Shown: positions 8,201 to 15,700 of the stretch, in pieces
Position numbering within the stretch: position 1 is the first letter of the stretch
How the letters are laid out: every line of letters begins with the position of its first letter
Source of the DNA: Candidatus Poribacteria bacterium
GTDB lineage: Bacteria > Poribacteria > WGA-4E > JAJDTR01
Assembly: GCA_022827055.1 (NCBI GenBank)
Contig: JAJDTR010000096.1
Location: forward strand, 1 to 41,450
DNA: 41,450 nt
Direction of reading: 5' to 3'
Program-made: the position numbers and the translations under genes
Notes under the pieces: model-generated
Told to the model about the DNA's origin: nothing
Database searches by the model: none
The model's input: only the letters and a program-made list of their open reading frames with translations

Positions 8201-8401
8201 CTTTTCGCGGTCTGCCAAGCGTCCGAAGTAGTAGCTTCCAAGCGCCAAGCCCGCCATAAACGCCGTCAACACTGTGCTTGTCGCAAACACCGTGCTGCCG
8301 AAAACCAGCGTGAGTTGGCGTGTCCAGACGACTTCATAAACGAGACCGCTTGCCCCGGACACAAGGAAAATTATCCAGACGATAGGTTTGATTTTAGACA
8401 C
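5210..8401 (-). CDS. membrane protein fused to a spermidine-synthase-like domain and C-terminal TPRs
   Basis: Length 1063 residues. The GTG start at 8401 has a GGGGG stretch about 8 nt upstream. Residues 1 to about 470 hold many hydrophobic segments in two similar halves (repeated GLVYEVVWTR / ALSYEVFWTR and LLPSTLMGGTLPILSR / SVPTLLMGISFPLVAR). This is the MFS-like fold of 'fused MFS/spermidine synthase' proteins. A Rossmann methyltransferase-like domain follows, with VVGFGMGVTSYS at about 540, the acidic VEIS and NDGRNYI. The C-terminal 280 residues contain about six TPR units. In classical SpeE the aminopropyl-transfer aspartates lie in a D-x-x-D-P segment. Here the equivalent is STGIIHP near residue 610, so true spermidine synthesis is doubtful. 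The substrate is unknown, and the TPR tail suggests a protein-interaction role. Confidence 0.85.
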   Translation of the reverse strand: MSKIKPIVWIIFLVSGASGLVYEVVWTRQLTLVFGSTVFATSTVLTAFMAGLALGSYYFGRLADREKRPLRLYAILEAGIGAFALIWPLLLSVLNAIYVLAYRGLGAEFYSLSLIRFALSFLVLLLPSTLMGGTLPILSRFFVNRLEKLGLNIGALYALNTFGAVVGCIAAGFFLIQYLGIQASIFLAAGINFAVAIIAFLLDRMSVKGTETGEVETQETQPATDPAPVNTASDPVFRLVLWAFAVSGFCALSYEVFWTRILVFFLGSTTYAFSTMLAAFLFGIALGSFIFAWIADRLKSLVNLLGLVQIGIGLAAVALIPAFGGLYDISSTLQSMFGGGRFWAFVACVIVMSVPTLLMGISFPLVARIYTVNADKLGRSIGNVYALNTVGSILGAFCAGFIFIPLIGIRPGIVLMAALNLIVGCILIFRNENRSRFFNGAAVGGTILTAGVAVIILFAANKPLFLKSAIFRTQRPGDTIIDYKEEVDATVTTLKDDEDVYRLYVDTNQAADASRWDSPSHRVIAHLPLLLHPNPKRALVVGFGMGVTSYSITQHGVRVDAVEISKGVIDAARAHFSHVNHDVLDNPLFSHFINDGRNYILMTRKKYDMISTGIIHPLVSAGSSNIYTADFYRLCQRILTEDGIMCQWVPLHRVPEEHYKTIVRTFVKVFPHTTLWYKYTPDFVILIGTPRPLRINYEDFLARAQIPSIREGLAHDDLDGMSLLDSFMMGEKRILEYVGDGPIHTDNRPHLEFFRAQDLTNTTPVNVTGMTKHRERVTAYLDNYGRTIDAKKEIRGQIRQYFDATEKLIQGQIEYAKGDYDRAVGLLNQAAAINPDDETIHYNLRVVADLFNEEYQGELKQLERLVKQAQQKDPKDAEGYLQLAVIYEGQGKLKEAAEALEQAIDLEPDKVQFYLLLGPIYERQERFDEALRTYRRLEKVDPNLPAPILQAMAFIQHQKKEHDDALKHAKRALEEDATSWRTHYLLGSIYAAKDEGQRAIQSYRRAIELAPNEPIPHIDLAELYFSQKRYDDALKANASAIRLAPGVPELEEQRRRIQAAMPK

Positions 8402-8507
8402 GCAATGCCCCCAATTTCAACGAAAAATAGCGTTTAATTATATCACATCCAACGTCCAGATGCGATAGACAATACATGCGAATGTAGGCGATCACATTGG
8501 ATTGCGA

Positions 8508-8554
8508 TGGATGTGGAAGGATGGAAGGGTGGAAGGGTGGAAGAATGGAAGGAT
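8508..8554 (+). repeat. short tandem repeat of NNTGGAAG units
   Basis: About five tandem 8-base units of the form GATGGAAG/GGTGGAAG/AATGGAAG. A related, more degenerate run on the other strand is at 41350-41380, with CAATCTTCAATCTTCAATCC. It is a simple-sequence array, and no function is inferred. Confidence 0.75.
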
Positions 8555-8583
8555 AGTGGGCGGTGTTCACCTTAGAGCAAAAG

Positions 8584-8603
8584 GGACGGCACAGGGGCCG
8601 TCC
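8584..8603. repeat. GGACGGCACAGGGGCCGTCC hairpin repeat
   Basis: The GGACGGC and GCCGTCC arms form a 7-bp stem around a six-base loop. The last 17 bases recur at 8895-8911, about 310 bp away, there followed by CCTACAA as in other repeats in this window. Confidence 0.6.
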
Positions 8604-8752
8604 ACCATAGGGATCAAGTTAAGCGTTTTAGGGTGCAAGTCACGCGGCTTCAATGTCTTGAACTGTTAATCTCCATGTAGGCGTGAGCGAGGGAATACCA
8701 GTTCATTCACTGATGGGTGCGCCACAAAAGATGACTTATGGCGCTGGTTTCC

Positions 8753-8785
8753 GTAGGTGCCGGTGCGGTTGGAAACCGCACCTAC
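8753..8785. repeat. strong hairpin, GTAGGTGC ... GCACCTAC
   Basis: Bases 8762-8782 form a perfect 9-bp stem (GGTGCGGTT / AACCGCACC) with a GGA loop. It is nested in outer arms GTAGGTGC (8753-8760) and GCACCTAC (8778-8785). No T-run follows on either strand, so it is not a classical terminator. It fits the window's dispersed hairpin repeats. Confidence 0.6.
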
Positions 8786-8893
8786 CGTGCGGGGGATGAT
8801 AGAGATTTCCTCCCCATCCTATGGGACTAAGTTAGGGTTTTGCGTCGGAGAACACCACCGATACTAGACGAAATCCCTTAAGTTGATCCCAAT

Positions 8894-8911
8894 GCGGCAC
8901 AGGGGCCGTCC
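8894..8911. repeat. second copy of the CGGCACAGGGGCCGTCC hairpin repeat
   Basis: It shares 17 bases with 8587-8603 and is followed by CCTACAA. It lies about 100 bp upstream of the kinase-like gene. Confidence 0.6.
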
Positions 8912-9007
8912 CCTACAATAAGGATAGTTTGGGTATCTATAACACGATATGGTTGGAACGATTGACTGACTTGCGGTATACTGCTTCCCATAAAGCTGAC
9001 TACCCCG

Positions 9008-10111
9008 ATGCCAAACTTTATGATGCCTGAATTGCTCCATATCATTTGGAAAATTGCGAAACAATTTGGTATGTCGCCGGACCGCCTGTGCGTCACGCCA
9101 ATAAAGCATGGCGGTGTCGAAAGAAACAACCTCTGGCGGGTGATAATTGACGGACAGAGCTACCTGCTCAAGCAGCACTTTATCACACGTCCTATCGGAG
9201 ATTCGGAATTTACGCCGTTTGAAATCGAGTCGTTTGTTCTCTCGACGCTACGCGACGCTGGCTGCAGCGTCCCAAAGATTGTGTGGCAGTCGGAGCCGGA
9301 TTTCTGTTTGCTGATGGAATGGTGCGGCGAATCAACGCTTGACGATGTAGCTCAGACAGCTTCACTTGGGTTGCTAAAAGAAACGGTAATCGGCGCGCTC
9401 GGCGAATATTGTCATATAGAGAAAAGTTTCGCCGATCGCCACACGGATTTCGCACCCTATGTTTGCCCGCTGGACTATTCAACCCATCTACGTCAGGCGA
9501 TGGACGACATGCTAGACCGAGGTCGAAAAACGATGGGCTACCTCGCCAAATCGAGCGGCGAAACGTCAGCATCGGAGCTTGACAACCTTTGGTCGGACTT
9601 TGCTCAAGCCATTCGTAGAGATTCGACGACGTTAGGGACGCTCGATTTTAATGCACGCAACATCGTGATTGACACGGTCGGCATCACCTACGTCGATTTT
9701 GGGAGTATCGGGTGGGATTGGAGCGAAAGGCGCATCGTTCAGTTTTTCAATAGCTTGGGTGCAAACCGCGAAGGGGGAAACTACCTCAACTTGCTGAATC
9801 GAGATGCCATCCGCGCGTACGCAAGCCAAGCTATCACATACCGGTCGGCCAGCTCCGAGGAAGATATTTTCACACAACTCGATTATCACAACATCATCTT
9901 CTACTTTTCGATCATTCATCGGCTGTTGGAGGCAGTGGCTCGACCGACAAAGGAGGAAAACGCGGCACTGCTAAATGTGTGGGGTGATACGGAAGCTAGA
10001 TTAACCCGTGCGTTGGAAATCCTCGTTAATTCAGATTTGAGCGACGATTCGACTGCTAGACAGATTCGGGAGTGTGTAAGGAGATTTCGGGAGGGCGCTG
10101 CAACAAGGTAG
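9008..10111 (+). CDS. APH/CotS-like phosphotransferase (protein-kinase-like fold)
   Basis: Length 367 residues from ATG 9008. ATGs at 9020 and 9023 are alternatives, and no Shine-Dalgarno sequence decides between them. The fold signature is that of the aminoglycoside/choline kinase family. There is an N-lobe with the nucleotide Lys candidate in SYLLKQHF, LLMEWCGE as the hinge, a catalytic loop LDFNARNIV (Asp and Asn five apart), and the metal-binding YVDFGSIGWD. The His of the usual HGD is replaced (Gly-Thr-Leu-Asp). The family phosphorylates small molecules such as sugars, choline, thiamine or homoserine, and the substrate cannot be read from sequence. The gene converges on the methyltransferase gene with only 3 bp between stops. 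Confidence 0.75.
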   Translation: MPNFMMPELLHIIWKIAKQFGMSPDRLCVTPIKHGGVERNNLWRVIIDGQSYLLKQHFITRPIGDSEFTPFEIESFVLSTLRDAGCSVPKIVWQSEPDFCLLMEWCGESTLDDVAQTASLGLLKETVIGALGEYCHIEKSFADRHTDFAPYVCPLDYSTHLRQAMDDMLDRGRKTMGYLAKSSGETSASELDNLWSDFAQAIRRDSTTLGTLDFNARNIVIDTVGITYVDFGSIGWDWSERRIVQFFNSLGANREGGNYLNLLNRDAIRAYASQAITYRSASSEEDIFTQLDYHNIIFYFSIIHRLLEAVARPTKEENAALLNVWGDTEARLTRALEILVNSDLSDDSTARQIRECVRRFREGAATR

Positions 10112-10114
10112 ATG

Positions 10115-10831
10115 CTATTTTCGGCAGAGATAGATTACCCCGGGATAGGGTGCAATTGATCTGATAAAACGTTCCTCTTCAATGCTCAGGTTTGCATTCG
10201 TGATAAGCTGCCGCCACGCATCGGGAGTGCGATAGTTCGGTTGTGCCTGCGCTCTCACCCCGTACGTCCCCATCCACAGCTTAACTCTCTCCTCAAGATG
10301 CGTGTATTTATATTTCCATCGCGGGGTCGTCGTGTTGTCCTTGATAAGCAGAGCACCGCCCGAACACAGTGAATCCGCGCAATTCTCTAGAACATGCGCT
10401 TGGGCGTCACCGGTAAAGAGGCATAACACGTCAACTAACAGGACGACGTCGCTCGAAGGAAGGGAGATTTGGGCGATATCCCCCTGCTGAAAGGATACAT
10501 TCAGGATATGTCCGGTTGTGGCGTGTCGCGCAATCGCAAGTCTTGGGGGCGAAGCCTCAATCCCGATAACGATGCAATCCCGTCGCAGCGCGGTGAGTGC
10601 GCTCACCAACCCGTATCCACTTCCCAAATCGATCAGCCGCTCGGTGGAATGAGGGACGTGCTGTTCAATCGCTCTCATTACGGGTTGCAAGCAAATCAGG
10701 CGTGCCCACACCTGCATTCGCGCGGTTAGGGATAGAGAGGAATAAAGGTGGGTTATCTGCCGAAAATCCTGTCCGGTTAGCGGTCCCTCGCCAAACAATC
10801 GTGATGCGCTGTGTATGATTTTGTCAATCAA
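10115..10831 (-). CDS. class I SAM-dependent methyltransferase
   Basis: Length 238 residues. Motif I is LIDLGSGYGLVSAL, the acidic end of strand 2 is VIGIEASP, and SDVVLLVDVLCLF is the motif IV region. This is the Rossmann SAM-binding core of a small-molecule or lipid-type methyltransferase. The only in-frame start near the domain edge is TTG at 10831, because a TAA lies three codons upstream in frame. The nearby ATG is in another frame and stops at once. The downstream end is 3 bp from the convergent kinase-like gene. The substrate is unknown. The family assignment is firm, but the role is not. Confidence 0.8.
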   Translation of the reverse strand: MIDKIIHSASRLFGEGPLTGQDFRQITHLYSSLSLTARMQVWARLICLQPVMRAIEQHVPHSTERLIDLGSGYGLVSALTALRRDCIVIGIEASPPRLAIARHATTGHILNVSFQQGDIAQISLPSSDVVLLVDVLCLFTGDAQAHVLENCADSLCSGGALLIKDNTTTPRWKYKYTHLEERVKLWMGTYGVRAQAQPNYRTPDAWRQLITNANLSIEEERFIRSIAPYPGVIYLCRK

Positions 10832-10900
10832 GAAACATTAACCAAACCGCGTTTTTCGCGAAATTGAGGGAACACAGCTATACAGTTGGAGACGTAATGA

Positions 10901-11299
10901 TTAAGATTGGTTGCTTTCTTCGGTCAGAACGGTAGCTTCAAGATTCATGAGAAATTGCACTGTCTCGGGAGTGGAAGGTTTCGTGTTCTGAAATCGGTCT
11001 TGATAATCCTTGAGCACACGATGAAGTTCCACCAGATCGACATGCCACTCGGAGGTTGCGTTTCGCACCTTTTCAAACTGGCCTTCGACATCCACTTTTG
11101 CGACACCATCGGGACGATTCTTCAACAGATGCTTTTCCACGTTGCCTAACGCCCGCCCCGCCATCCAGTATCGCGATCCTTCAATTCCGCCAACCTGCTG
11201 GTAAAAGAAAAAACATGCCGCCAGGAGGATGACGGCAATCGCAAACACGAATAGCAGTACCCGTCGATAACAGCCCTTCAGCTTTTTGAATTCTGCCAT
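10901..11299 (-). CDS. small single-pass membrane protein of unknown function
   Basis: Length 132 residues, ATG at 11299 with a weak GGGGAAG about 9 nt upstream. A basic start (Lys-Lys-Leu-Lys, Tyr-Arg-Arg) precedes one hydrophobic helix at about residues 13-33. A mostly helical, charged tail of about 100 residues follows and is predicted to lie outside the membrane. No known domain is recognised. It follows queE on the same strand with a 60-bp gap, so the two may be co-transcribed, though no functional link is evident. Confidence 0.6.
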   Translation of the reverse strand: MAEFKKLKGCYRRVLLFVFAIAVILLAACFFFYQQVGGIEGSRYWMAGRALGNVEKHLLKNRPDGVAKVDVEGQFEKVRNATSEWHVDLVELHRVLKDYQDRFQNTKPSTPETVQFLMNLEATVLTEESNQS

Positions 11300-11359
11300 A
11301 TTTTGAAACTTCCCCGGATTGTCAATTTGAGCCGACGTACAATTATCCGATCCTAAGCG

Positions 11360-12040
11360 TTACACGCCGCGCTTGCTCCCCCAAATCTCCACGTGTGCCC
11401 GCGGCGAATAGCGGTATCCTTCCTCTTTACATATCTCCACCAGCCATTCCTGTTTGGGTTGCAATTCTTCGGGAATCATACCTTGGGGCATGAGTACGAT
11501 TGTCTCCCCCGGAATGGGAATTTCGACTTGCAATTCCTTGATTTCCACAAGGTCTTCGGGAGAATCAACAACGAACTTGACTTGGCACTCGTATTGATCG
11601 AGGAATTGGCGAATGACATCGGGACAGATGCGCCCCCGCTCATGACGCTTAAAGAACCGATTGTCTGGAGCGGGGTTCGAGTTTCGGAGTTTCGGGCTCA
11701 TTGAGATTAGGTCGGCGGCAATAGGCGCGAAGACGGTTGCGTTCGTCTCCACGGTGATGTGATGCCCCCGTTGATTCAACTCTTGACTCAGTTGAGTCAG
11801 TTCCTTGACCTGGATAAACGGTTCCCCGCCCGTGATGACGATGTGCTTGCACTCATATTGCGTGATAGCCTCGACTGCTGCGGCGACAGTTATGTCTTTA
11901 TCCTCCGGCGTCCAACTCGTATACGGGGTGTCGCACCAAATACACCTCAAGTTGCAATAGCTGGTCCGGAAGAATACGGACGGCACGCCGACAAATTTCC
12001 CTTCGCCCTGAATGGTGTAGAAGAGTTCACTGAATTTCAT
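11360..12040 (-). CDS. queE: 7-carboxy-7-deazaguanine synthase (radical SAM)
   Basis: QueE converts 6-carboxy-tetrahydropterin to 7-carboxy-7-deazaguanine in queuosine/7-deazaguanine synthesis. The diagnostic FYTIQGEGKFVGVPS precedes the radical-SAM cluster motif Cx3Cx2C (C29, C33, C36 in YCNLRCIWCDT). ITGGEPF follows as the SAM-binding GGE. I place the start at ATG 12040, where the family begins (MKFSELFYTIQGEG). An upstream in-frame ATG at 12055 would add five residues, and neither has a clear ribosome site. The length of 226 residues is normal. No queC, queD or queF lies nearby, so the other pathway genes must be elsewhere. Confidence 0.93.
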   Translation of the reverse strand: MKFSELFYTIQGEGKFVGVPSVFFRTSYCNLRCIWCDTPYTSWTPEDKDITVAAAVEAITQYECKHIVITGGEPFIQVKELTQLSQELNQRGHHITVETNATVFAPIAADLISMSPKLRNSNPAPDNRFFKRHERGRICPDVIRQFLDQYECQVKFVVDSPEDLVEIKELQVEIPIPGETIVLMPQGMIPEELQPKQEWLVEICKEEGYRYSPRAHVEIWGSKRGV

Positions 12041-12117
12041 GTGGAGCCGCAGCATGTTGACATAAATCGCATCTTCACGGGGTCACCCGTAAATTGGGCC
12101 AAAGAACAATCTACATT

Positions 12118-12183
12118 GCGCTCCTCTGGAGCGCCGAAATTGGACGTATCACCCAACTATTGACATATCGCTCCAGAGGAGCG
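12118..12183. repeat. two inverted GCTCC hairpins between queE and the VOC gene
   Basis: GCGCTCC-TCT-GGAGCGC (12118-12134) and CGCTCC-AGA-GGAGCG (12169-12183) are each self-complementary, and are inverted relative to each other. The sequence before the second (TATTGACAT) matches that before the related GCACTCC-GCT-GGAGTG hairpin at 26781-26796. This points to one dispersed family. Confidence 0.6.
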
Positions 12184-12299
12184 AAGCATCAATCATGCCT
12201 CTATGGGTATCAAGGAAACAGCGTATGTTCTGGCAAAATCTCTATCGCATATCTGCTCAAGATTGTGCTAAAACCAAATTCAGAACTACTCTATGCAAA

Positions 12300-12674
12300 C
12301 TAAGACCGCTGCATCAGTTCGATTTGCACATTATCGGGACCGCTAAAGAAAGCAATCGGATTTCCGGACGGTTTGATATTTTGAGCTTGTGCACCTCTTG
12401 ACTTCAGTTCCTCGACCGCGGCATCAATGTCATCGACAAGAAACGCAAGTTGATAAACGCCCCAACGCGCCTTTCCGCTAGTCGGTTCAACATCAATATC
12501 GCCAAACTTTGGGGAAAGAAAGAGTCTCTGTCCGCCTACCTCCATACGAACAATTGGCATACCGCCAAGCGCCACATGTTCGGTAATCTTGCCGTTAAGC
12601 ACGTTCTTATAAAAGTCGACAGCCGCATCCAAATCCTCGCAGCGAAGGTGCACATGATGAAATTCGTAATCCAC
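12300..12674 (-). CDS. VOC-superfamily (glyoxalase/dioxygenase-like) protein
   Basis: A vicinal-oxygen-chelate protein with two beta-alpha-beta-beta-beta modules. The first is HHVHLRCEDLDAAVDFYKN and the second is YQLAFLVDDIDAAVEELKSRG, ending NVQIELMQ. His in the first module and Glu in the final strand are candidate metal ligands. The start is chosen as GTG 12674, because AGGAG lies 9 nt upstream. An upstream TTG at 12680 would leave only about 3 nt. The length is 124 residues, a normal single-unit size. Substrate and reaction cannot be predicted. A second, distinct VOC gene is at 40914. Confidence 0.85.
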   Translation of the reverse strand: MDYEFHHVHLRCEDLDAAVDFYKNVLNGKITEHVALGGMPIVRMEVGGQRLFLSPKFGDIDVEPTSGKARWGVYQLAFLVDDIDAAVEELKSRGAQAQNIKPSGNPIAFFSGPDNVQIELMQRS

Positions 12675-13537
12675 TGACAAAATCTCCTATAAAACGAATA
12701 ATCGATTCGTTACGGTTTACCGCAGATTCCCATTTGAGTTAGCCCGTTAACTTGACTCATTTCCGCGACTATATGCCACAGATTGAAATAGCCTTGAGTG
12801 TATGGTGGAACTCAGAAATCACGGTTTTCGTAATGCTATTATAGACTAAAATCTCGGCGAATGTAAATGCAATTCCCATCACGCGTTCACCGGTTTGAAA
12901 GTATGTACTATTTTGAGATGAATGGGGAACGCATGCGGATGAAGGGATGCCCACTGAGTTGACGGTTTAGCATCTCTTGCCGTTTGTATCAAATTGAGTT
13001 CACTGCTCAAGTTTGGTTATTCTGTCGACACTTATAGGGGATAGGTCACGTGTGGGTCAAATTATGCAGTCATCGATTTAATGATCGTCGATTGTTTGCG
13101 ATGAAGTGATGGATTTCACTCGAATATCGGCGCTATTTGGGCGAAACGAAACCTCGCAGGCACGCCCTTCCGTGTAAGATTTCTTATGGAATTCCGCTCA
13201 ACCTAACCTACGGCCCTGCTCTCTTCTGAATGAAAAACCGAGATCGAGTTAGTGGATAACGAGTGTGATAGGGATTCCCAACGGCGAAGACGCAAAATTA
13301 TTTCGATAGGAATTCTTATCTGTCAAGACTCGGAGTCGCGATTCGGAGATCGCTCCTACCGGGGACGCGAAATTTGTCGATTTAACATTTCTATTGTATC
13401 TACGAATACGCCCTTCTTTAATGTCCTAGTCGCACTTCCTGATTTTCCGCCCAATCCTAATTTCGTTGTTATGTGGGTCACTGTTTGTTAAACTGAAGAA
13501 TAGCTTGGACACCGGTCTAACCGAATTCTATCCATTT
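12675..13537. other. 863-bp spacer without a supportable gene
   Basis: Only short frames without family resemblance are present. Near 13328-13360 there is a degenerate copy of the GGAGCGA/TCGCTCC repeat (GGAGTCGCGATTCGGAGATCGCTCCTACC). Promoters for the flanking divergent VOC and archease genes should lie here, but no convincing pairs of boxes are seen. Confidence 0.5.
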
Positions 13538-13957
13538 ATGAGAAATTTTGAGTACATTGATCATACAGCAGATCTTGGCATTCGAGTACGAGGAAAAACG
13601 CTGCAAGAACTCTTTACGAATGCGGCTCAGGCTTTGTTTGAAACGGTTGCGGTACTCGATACCATTGATCCTATCTCGCAGTTTCAGATCAATGTTAAGG
13701 CTGAATCCGCCGCGGAGTTGATGGTCGATTGGCTGGACGAGTTGATTTTCAGACATGAGGTCGACGAGGTTTTCTTTAAGTACGTTGAAATTGTGGAAAT
13801 TTCCGAGACTTGCCTATCTGCACGTGCTTTCGGCGAACCCGCGGATTTTACGAAGCATGTTGTGTTCACGGAAATCAAGAGTGTGACCTATCATCAACTG
13901 AGCGTCTGTCAATCCCCTGGCGGGGAGTGGACGGCTAACGTCATTTTTGATTTGTAA
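13538..13957 (+). CDS. archease family protein
   Basis: Length 139 residues. The start FEYIDHTADLGIRVRGKTL is diagnostic of archease. Conserved acidic residues follow (EVDEVFF) with the family-typical VTYHQLSV. Archease activates the RNA ligase RtcB, helping its guanylylation and multiple turnover. The ATG at 13538 matches the usual family start. An in-frame TTG at 13466 would add an unlikely extension. No Shine-Dalgarno sequence is evident. No rtcB is in this window, although the two are often neighbours. The gene lies upstream of the GH3 hexosaminidase in the same direction. Confidence 0.9.
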   Translation: MRNFEYIDHTADLGIRVRGKTLQELFTNAAQALFETVAVLDTIDPISQFQINVKAESAAELMVDWLDELIFRHEVDEVFFKYVEIVEISETCLSARAFGEPADFTKHVVFTEIKSVTYHQLSVCQSPGGEWTANVIFDL

Positions 13958-14146
13958 GGCTGGGGCAGATAGACCGTTCGTGAATCAATACCCATCATCG
14001 ACTAGATTACGCGGCTATGTTCCAATGTTTCGCGCAACGGGTATCAGCCCTTGCGTTTTGTGCTTCGCCCATCCTTCTTTGTTTGTTCTCGCCGCGTTAT
14101 TGACCTGTTGGAACCTACCCGAAATTTTGCCCTAACCGAGAAAGAA

Positions 14147-15700
14147 ATGCACCAACTCATCCCACAAATGTCCATTGAACAAAAGGTCGGACAGTTGATT
14201 GTCGTTGGTTTTGGAGGCACTCGCATCAATGCGGACATTCGATCAATCATCAGACAACACTTTGTCGGCGGGGTAACGCTTTTCGCACGGAATATCCAAT
14301 CTTCTCGGCAGGTAGCGAGGTTGACCAACGACCTCCAAACACTGACGCGGGCGACTGAACACCAGATCCCGCTTTTTATCGCGATGGACCAGGAAGGTGG
14401 TTGGGTCGCCAGATTGAAAATCGGAGCAACGGTGCTTCCGGGGAATATGGCGCTGGGCGCGGCCGGGTCGACAGAATTTGCAGAGCATGCGGGAACGATT
14501 ACGGCGATTGAGCTTGGCGCTGTCGGCGTTAATCTGAACTTTGCGCCGGTTATTGATGTTAACAACAACCCGCGAAACCCCGTGATTGATCGCCGCTCCT
14601 TTGGCGAATGTCCAGACTTGGTCTCGCGCTTTGGATGTGCATATATCAAAGGCTTGCAGCAGAATGGCGTTCTTGCGACCGCGAAACACTTTCCCGGACA
14701 CGGTGACACGACTGTCGACTCCCACACGGATTTGCCCACCGTCGGGCATGACGCGGAACGTATTCGAACAGTCGAACTGAAGCCCTTCCGCGCGGCGATT
14801 GAGGCGAAAGTCGGTGCCATTATGACTGCTCATATTGTCTATCCGACTTTGGATGCGAATCGCCCAGCAACGCTCTCGCGACCAATATTGACGGATCTAT
14901 TGCGTGAAGAACTTGGATTCGATGGATTAATCGTTACGGACGACATGGAAATGAAAGCTATCGATGAACGGTATAGAACGGGTGAAGCGGCAGTGATGGC
15001 AATTGAGGCGGGAGCAGATATGGTGCTCACGCTTTGGAGGTACCGGAATCAGCGTGAGGTTTTCAACGCACTCGTTTCAGCCGTAAAGAGTGAAAAAATC
15101 TCCGAAGACAGAATCAATCAATCGGTTGAACGCATTCTGAAGTACAAGAAGGCGTTTGGAGTGTTCGACTGGGAAGATGCTACCTCCGCGAATGCGATTG
15201 AGTCGGTCGGAAGCGGAGCCCACCGGAGGATTGCCGCCACAATTGCCGATCGCGCGATAACGACGGTCCAAAATCGGTCCGGAATCTTACCGCTAAACAG
15301 TAACATGACCCCGCTAGTCATCAGTTCATCGTCTATACTATTTAACTTGCTAAGAGTGCGATATGCGAATTGCATAAGCACAAGGATTCCGGCGGAGCCG
15401 GATGCTGAAGCAGTCTTACCGAGATTGGTACTTCAAGCCGATGCTGCGGATGTCGTCATAGCTGGAATTTCAAATCACCGACAGGCAGAATTGATAAACC
15501 GACTCGACACGAATACAGAAACTCCAATCATTGTTGCGGCGTTCGGATCGCCGTATTCCCTTCGACGTTGTCCGAACGTTTCGGCATCTCTCGCCGCCTA
15601 TGATATACACTTCGAATCCGTGTTGGCAGCGGTTAAAGTAATGGCCGGCGAAAGCGATGCGCCTGGAAAACTGCCGATTCGGCTAACTCCGGTTGATTGA
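14147..15700 (+). CDS. nagZ: GH3 beta-N-acetylhexosaminidase (NagZ type)
   Basis: Hydrolyses beta-N-acetylglucosaminyl linkages, in the NagZ class from peptidoglycan turnover products. MSIEQKVGQLIVVGF, AMDQEGGWVARL and the NagZ-specific loop KHFPGHGDTTVDSHTDLP (about residue 180, with the Asp-His catalytic dyad) are visible. The nucleophile Asp is in IVTDDMEMKAI near residue 265. After the barrel, about 170 further residues form a GH3 C-terminal-like domain, starting with RAITTVQNRSGILPL. This makes it a two-domain NagZ (517 residues) rather than the short proteobacterial form. ATG 14147 precedes the conserved domain. A TTG at 14051 would add 32 residues. No signal peptide is seen, so the protein is cytoplasmic or the true start is missed. 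Confidence 0.9.
   Translation: MHQLIPQMSIEQKVGQLIVVGFGGTRINADIRSIIRQHFVGGVTLFARNIQSSRQVARLTNDLQTLTRATEHQIPLFIAMDQEGGWVARLKIGATVLPGNMALGAAGSTEFAEHAGTITAIELGAVGVNLNFAPVIDVNNNPRNPVIDRRSFGECPDLVSRFGCAYIKGLQQNGVLATAKHFPGHGDTTVDSHTDLPTVGHDAERIRTVELKPFRAAIEAKVGAIMTAHIVYPTLDANRPATLSRPILTDLLREELGFDGLIVTDDMEMKAIDERYRTGEAAVMAIEAGADMVLTLWRYRNQREVFNALVSAVKSEKISEDRINQSVERILKYKKAFGVFDWEDATSANAIESVGSGAHRRIAATIADRAITTVQNRSGILPLNSNMTPLVISSSSILFNLLRVRYANCISTRIPAEPDAEAVLPRLVLQADAADVVIAGISNHRQAELINRLDTNTETPIIVAAFGSPYSLRRCPNVSASLAAYDIHFESVLAAVKVMAGESDAPGKLPIRLTPVD

Larger units (their letters stand above)
8402..9007. other. long non-coding spacer rich in hairpin repeats
   Basis: This 606-bp region has no credible gene. 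It contains an 8-bp tandem repeat (8508-8554), two copies of CGGCACAGGGGCCGTCC (8584-8603 and 8894-8911), and a strong hairpin at 8753-8785. The stretch 8630-8730 is not explained by these repeats and has no obvious homology that I can name. Confidence 0.6.

Noticed and set aside
8630..8730. Possible structured RNA (group II intron or TnpB-guide-like)
   Set aside because: Phrases such as GTGCAAGTCAC and GTGAGCGAGGGAA were suggestive, but I could not build a convincing domain V or other diagnostic fold, and no associated protein gene is present.
13252..13491. Short open frame in the 12.7-13.5 kb spacer
   Set aside because: It overlaps a degenerate hairpin repeat and lacks coding-like composition or a ribosome site.
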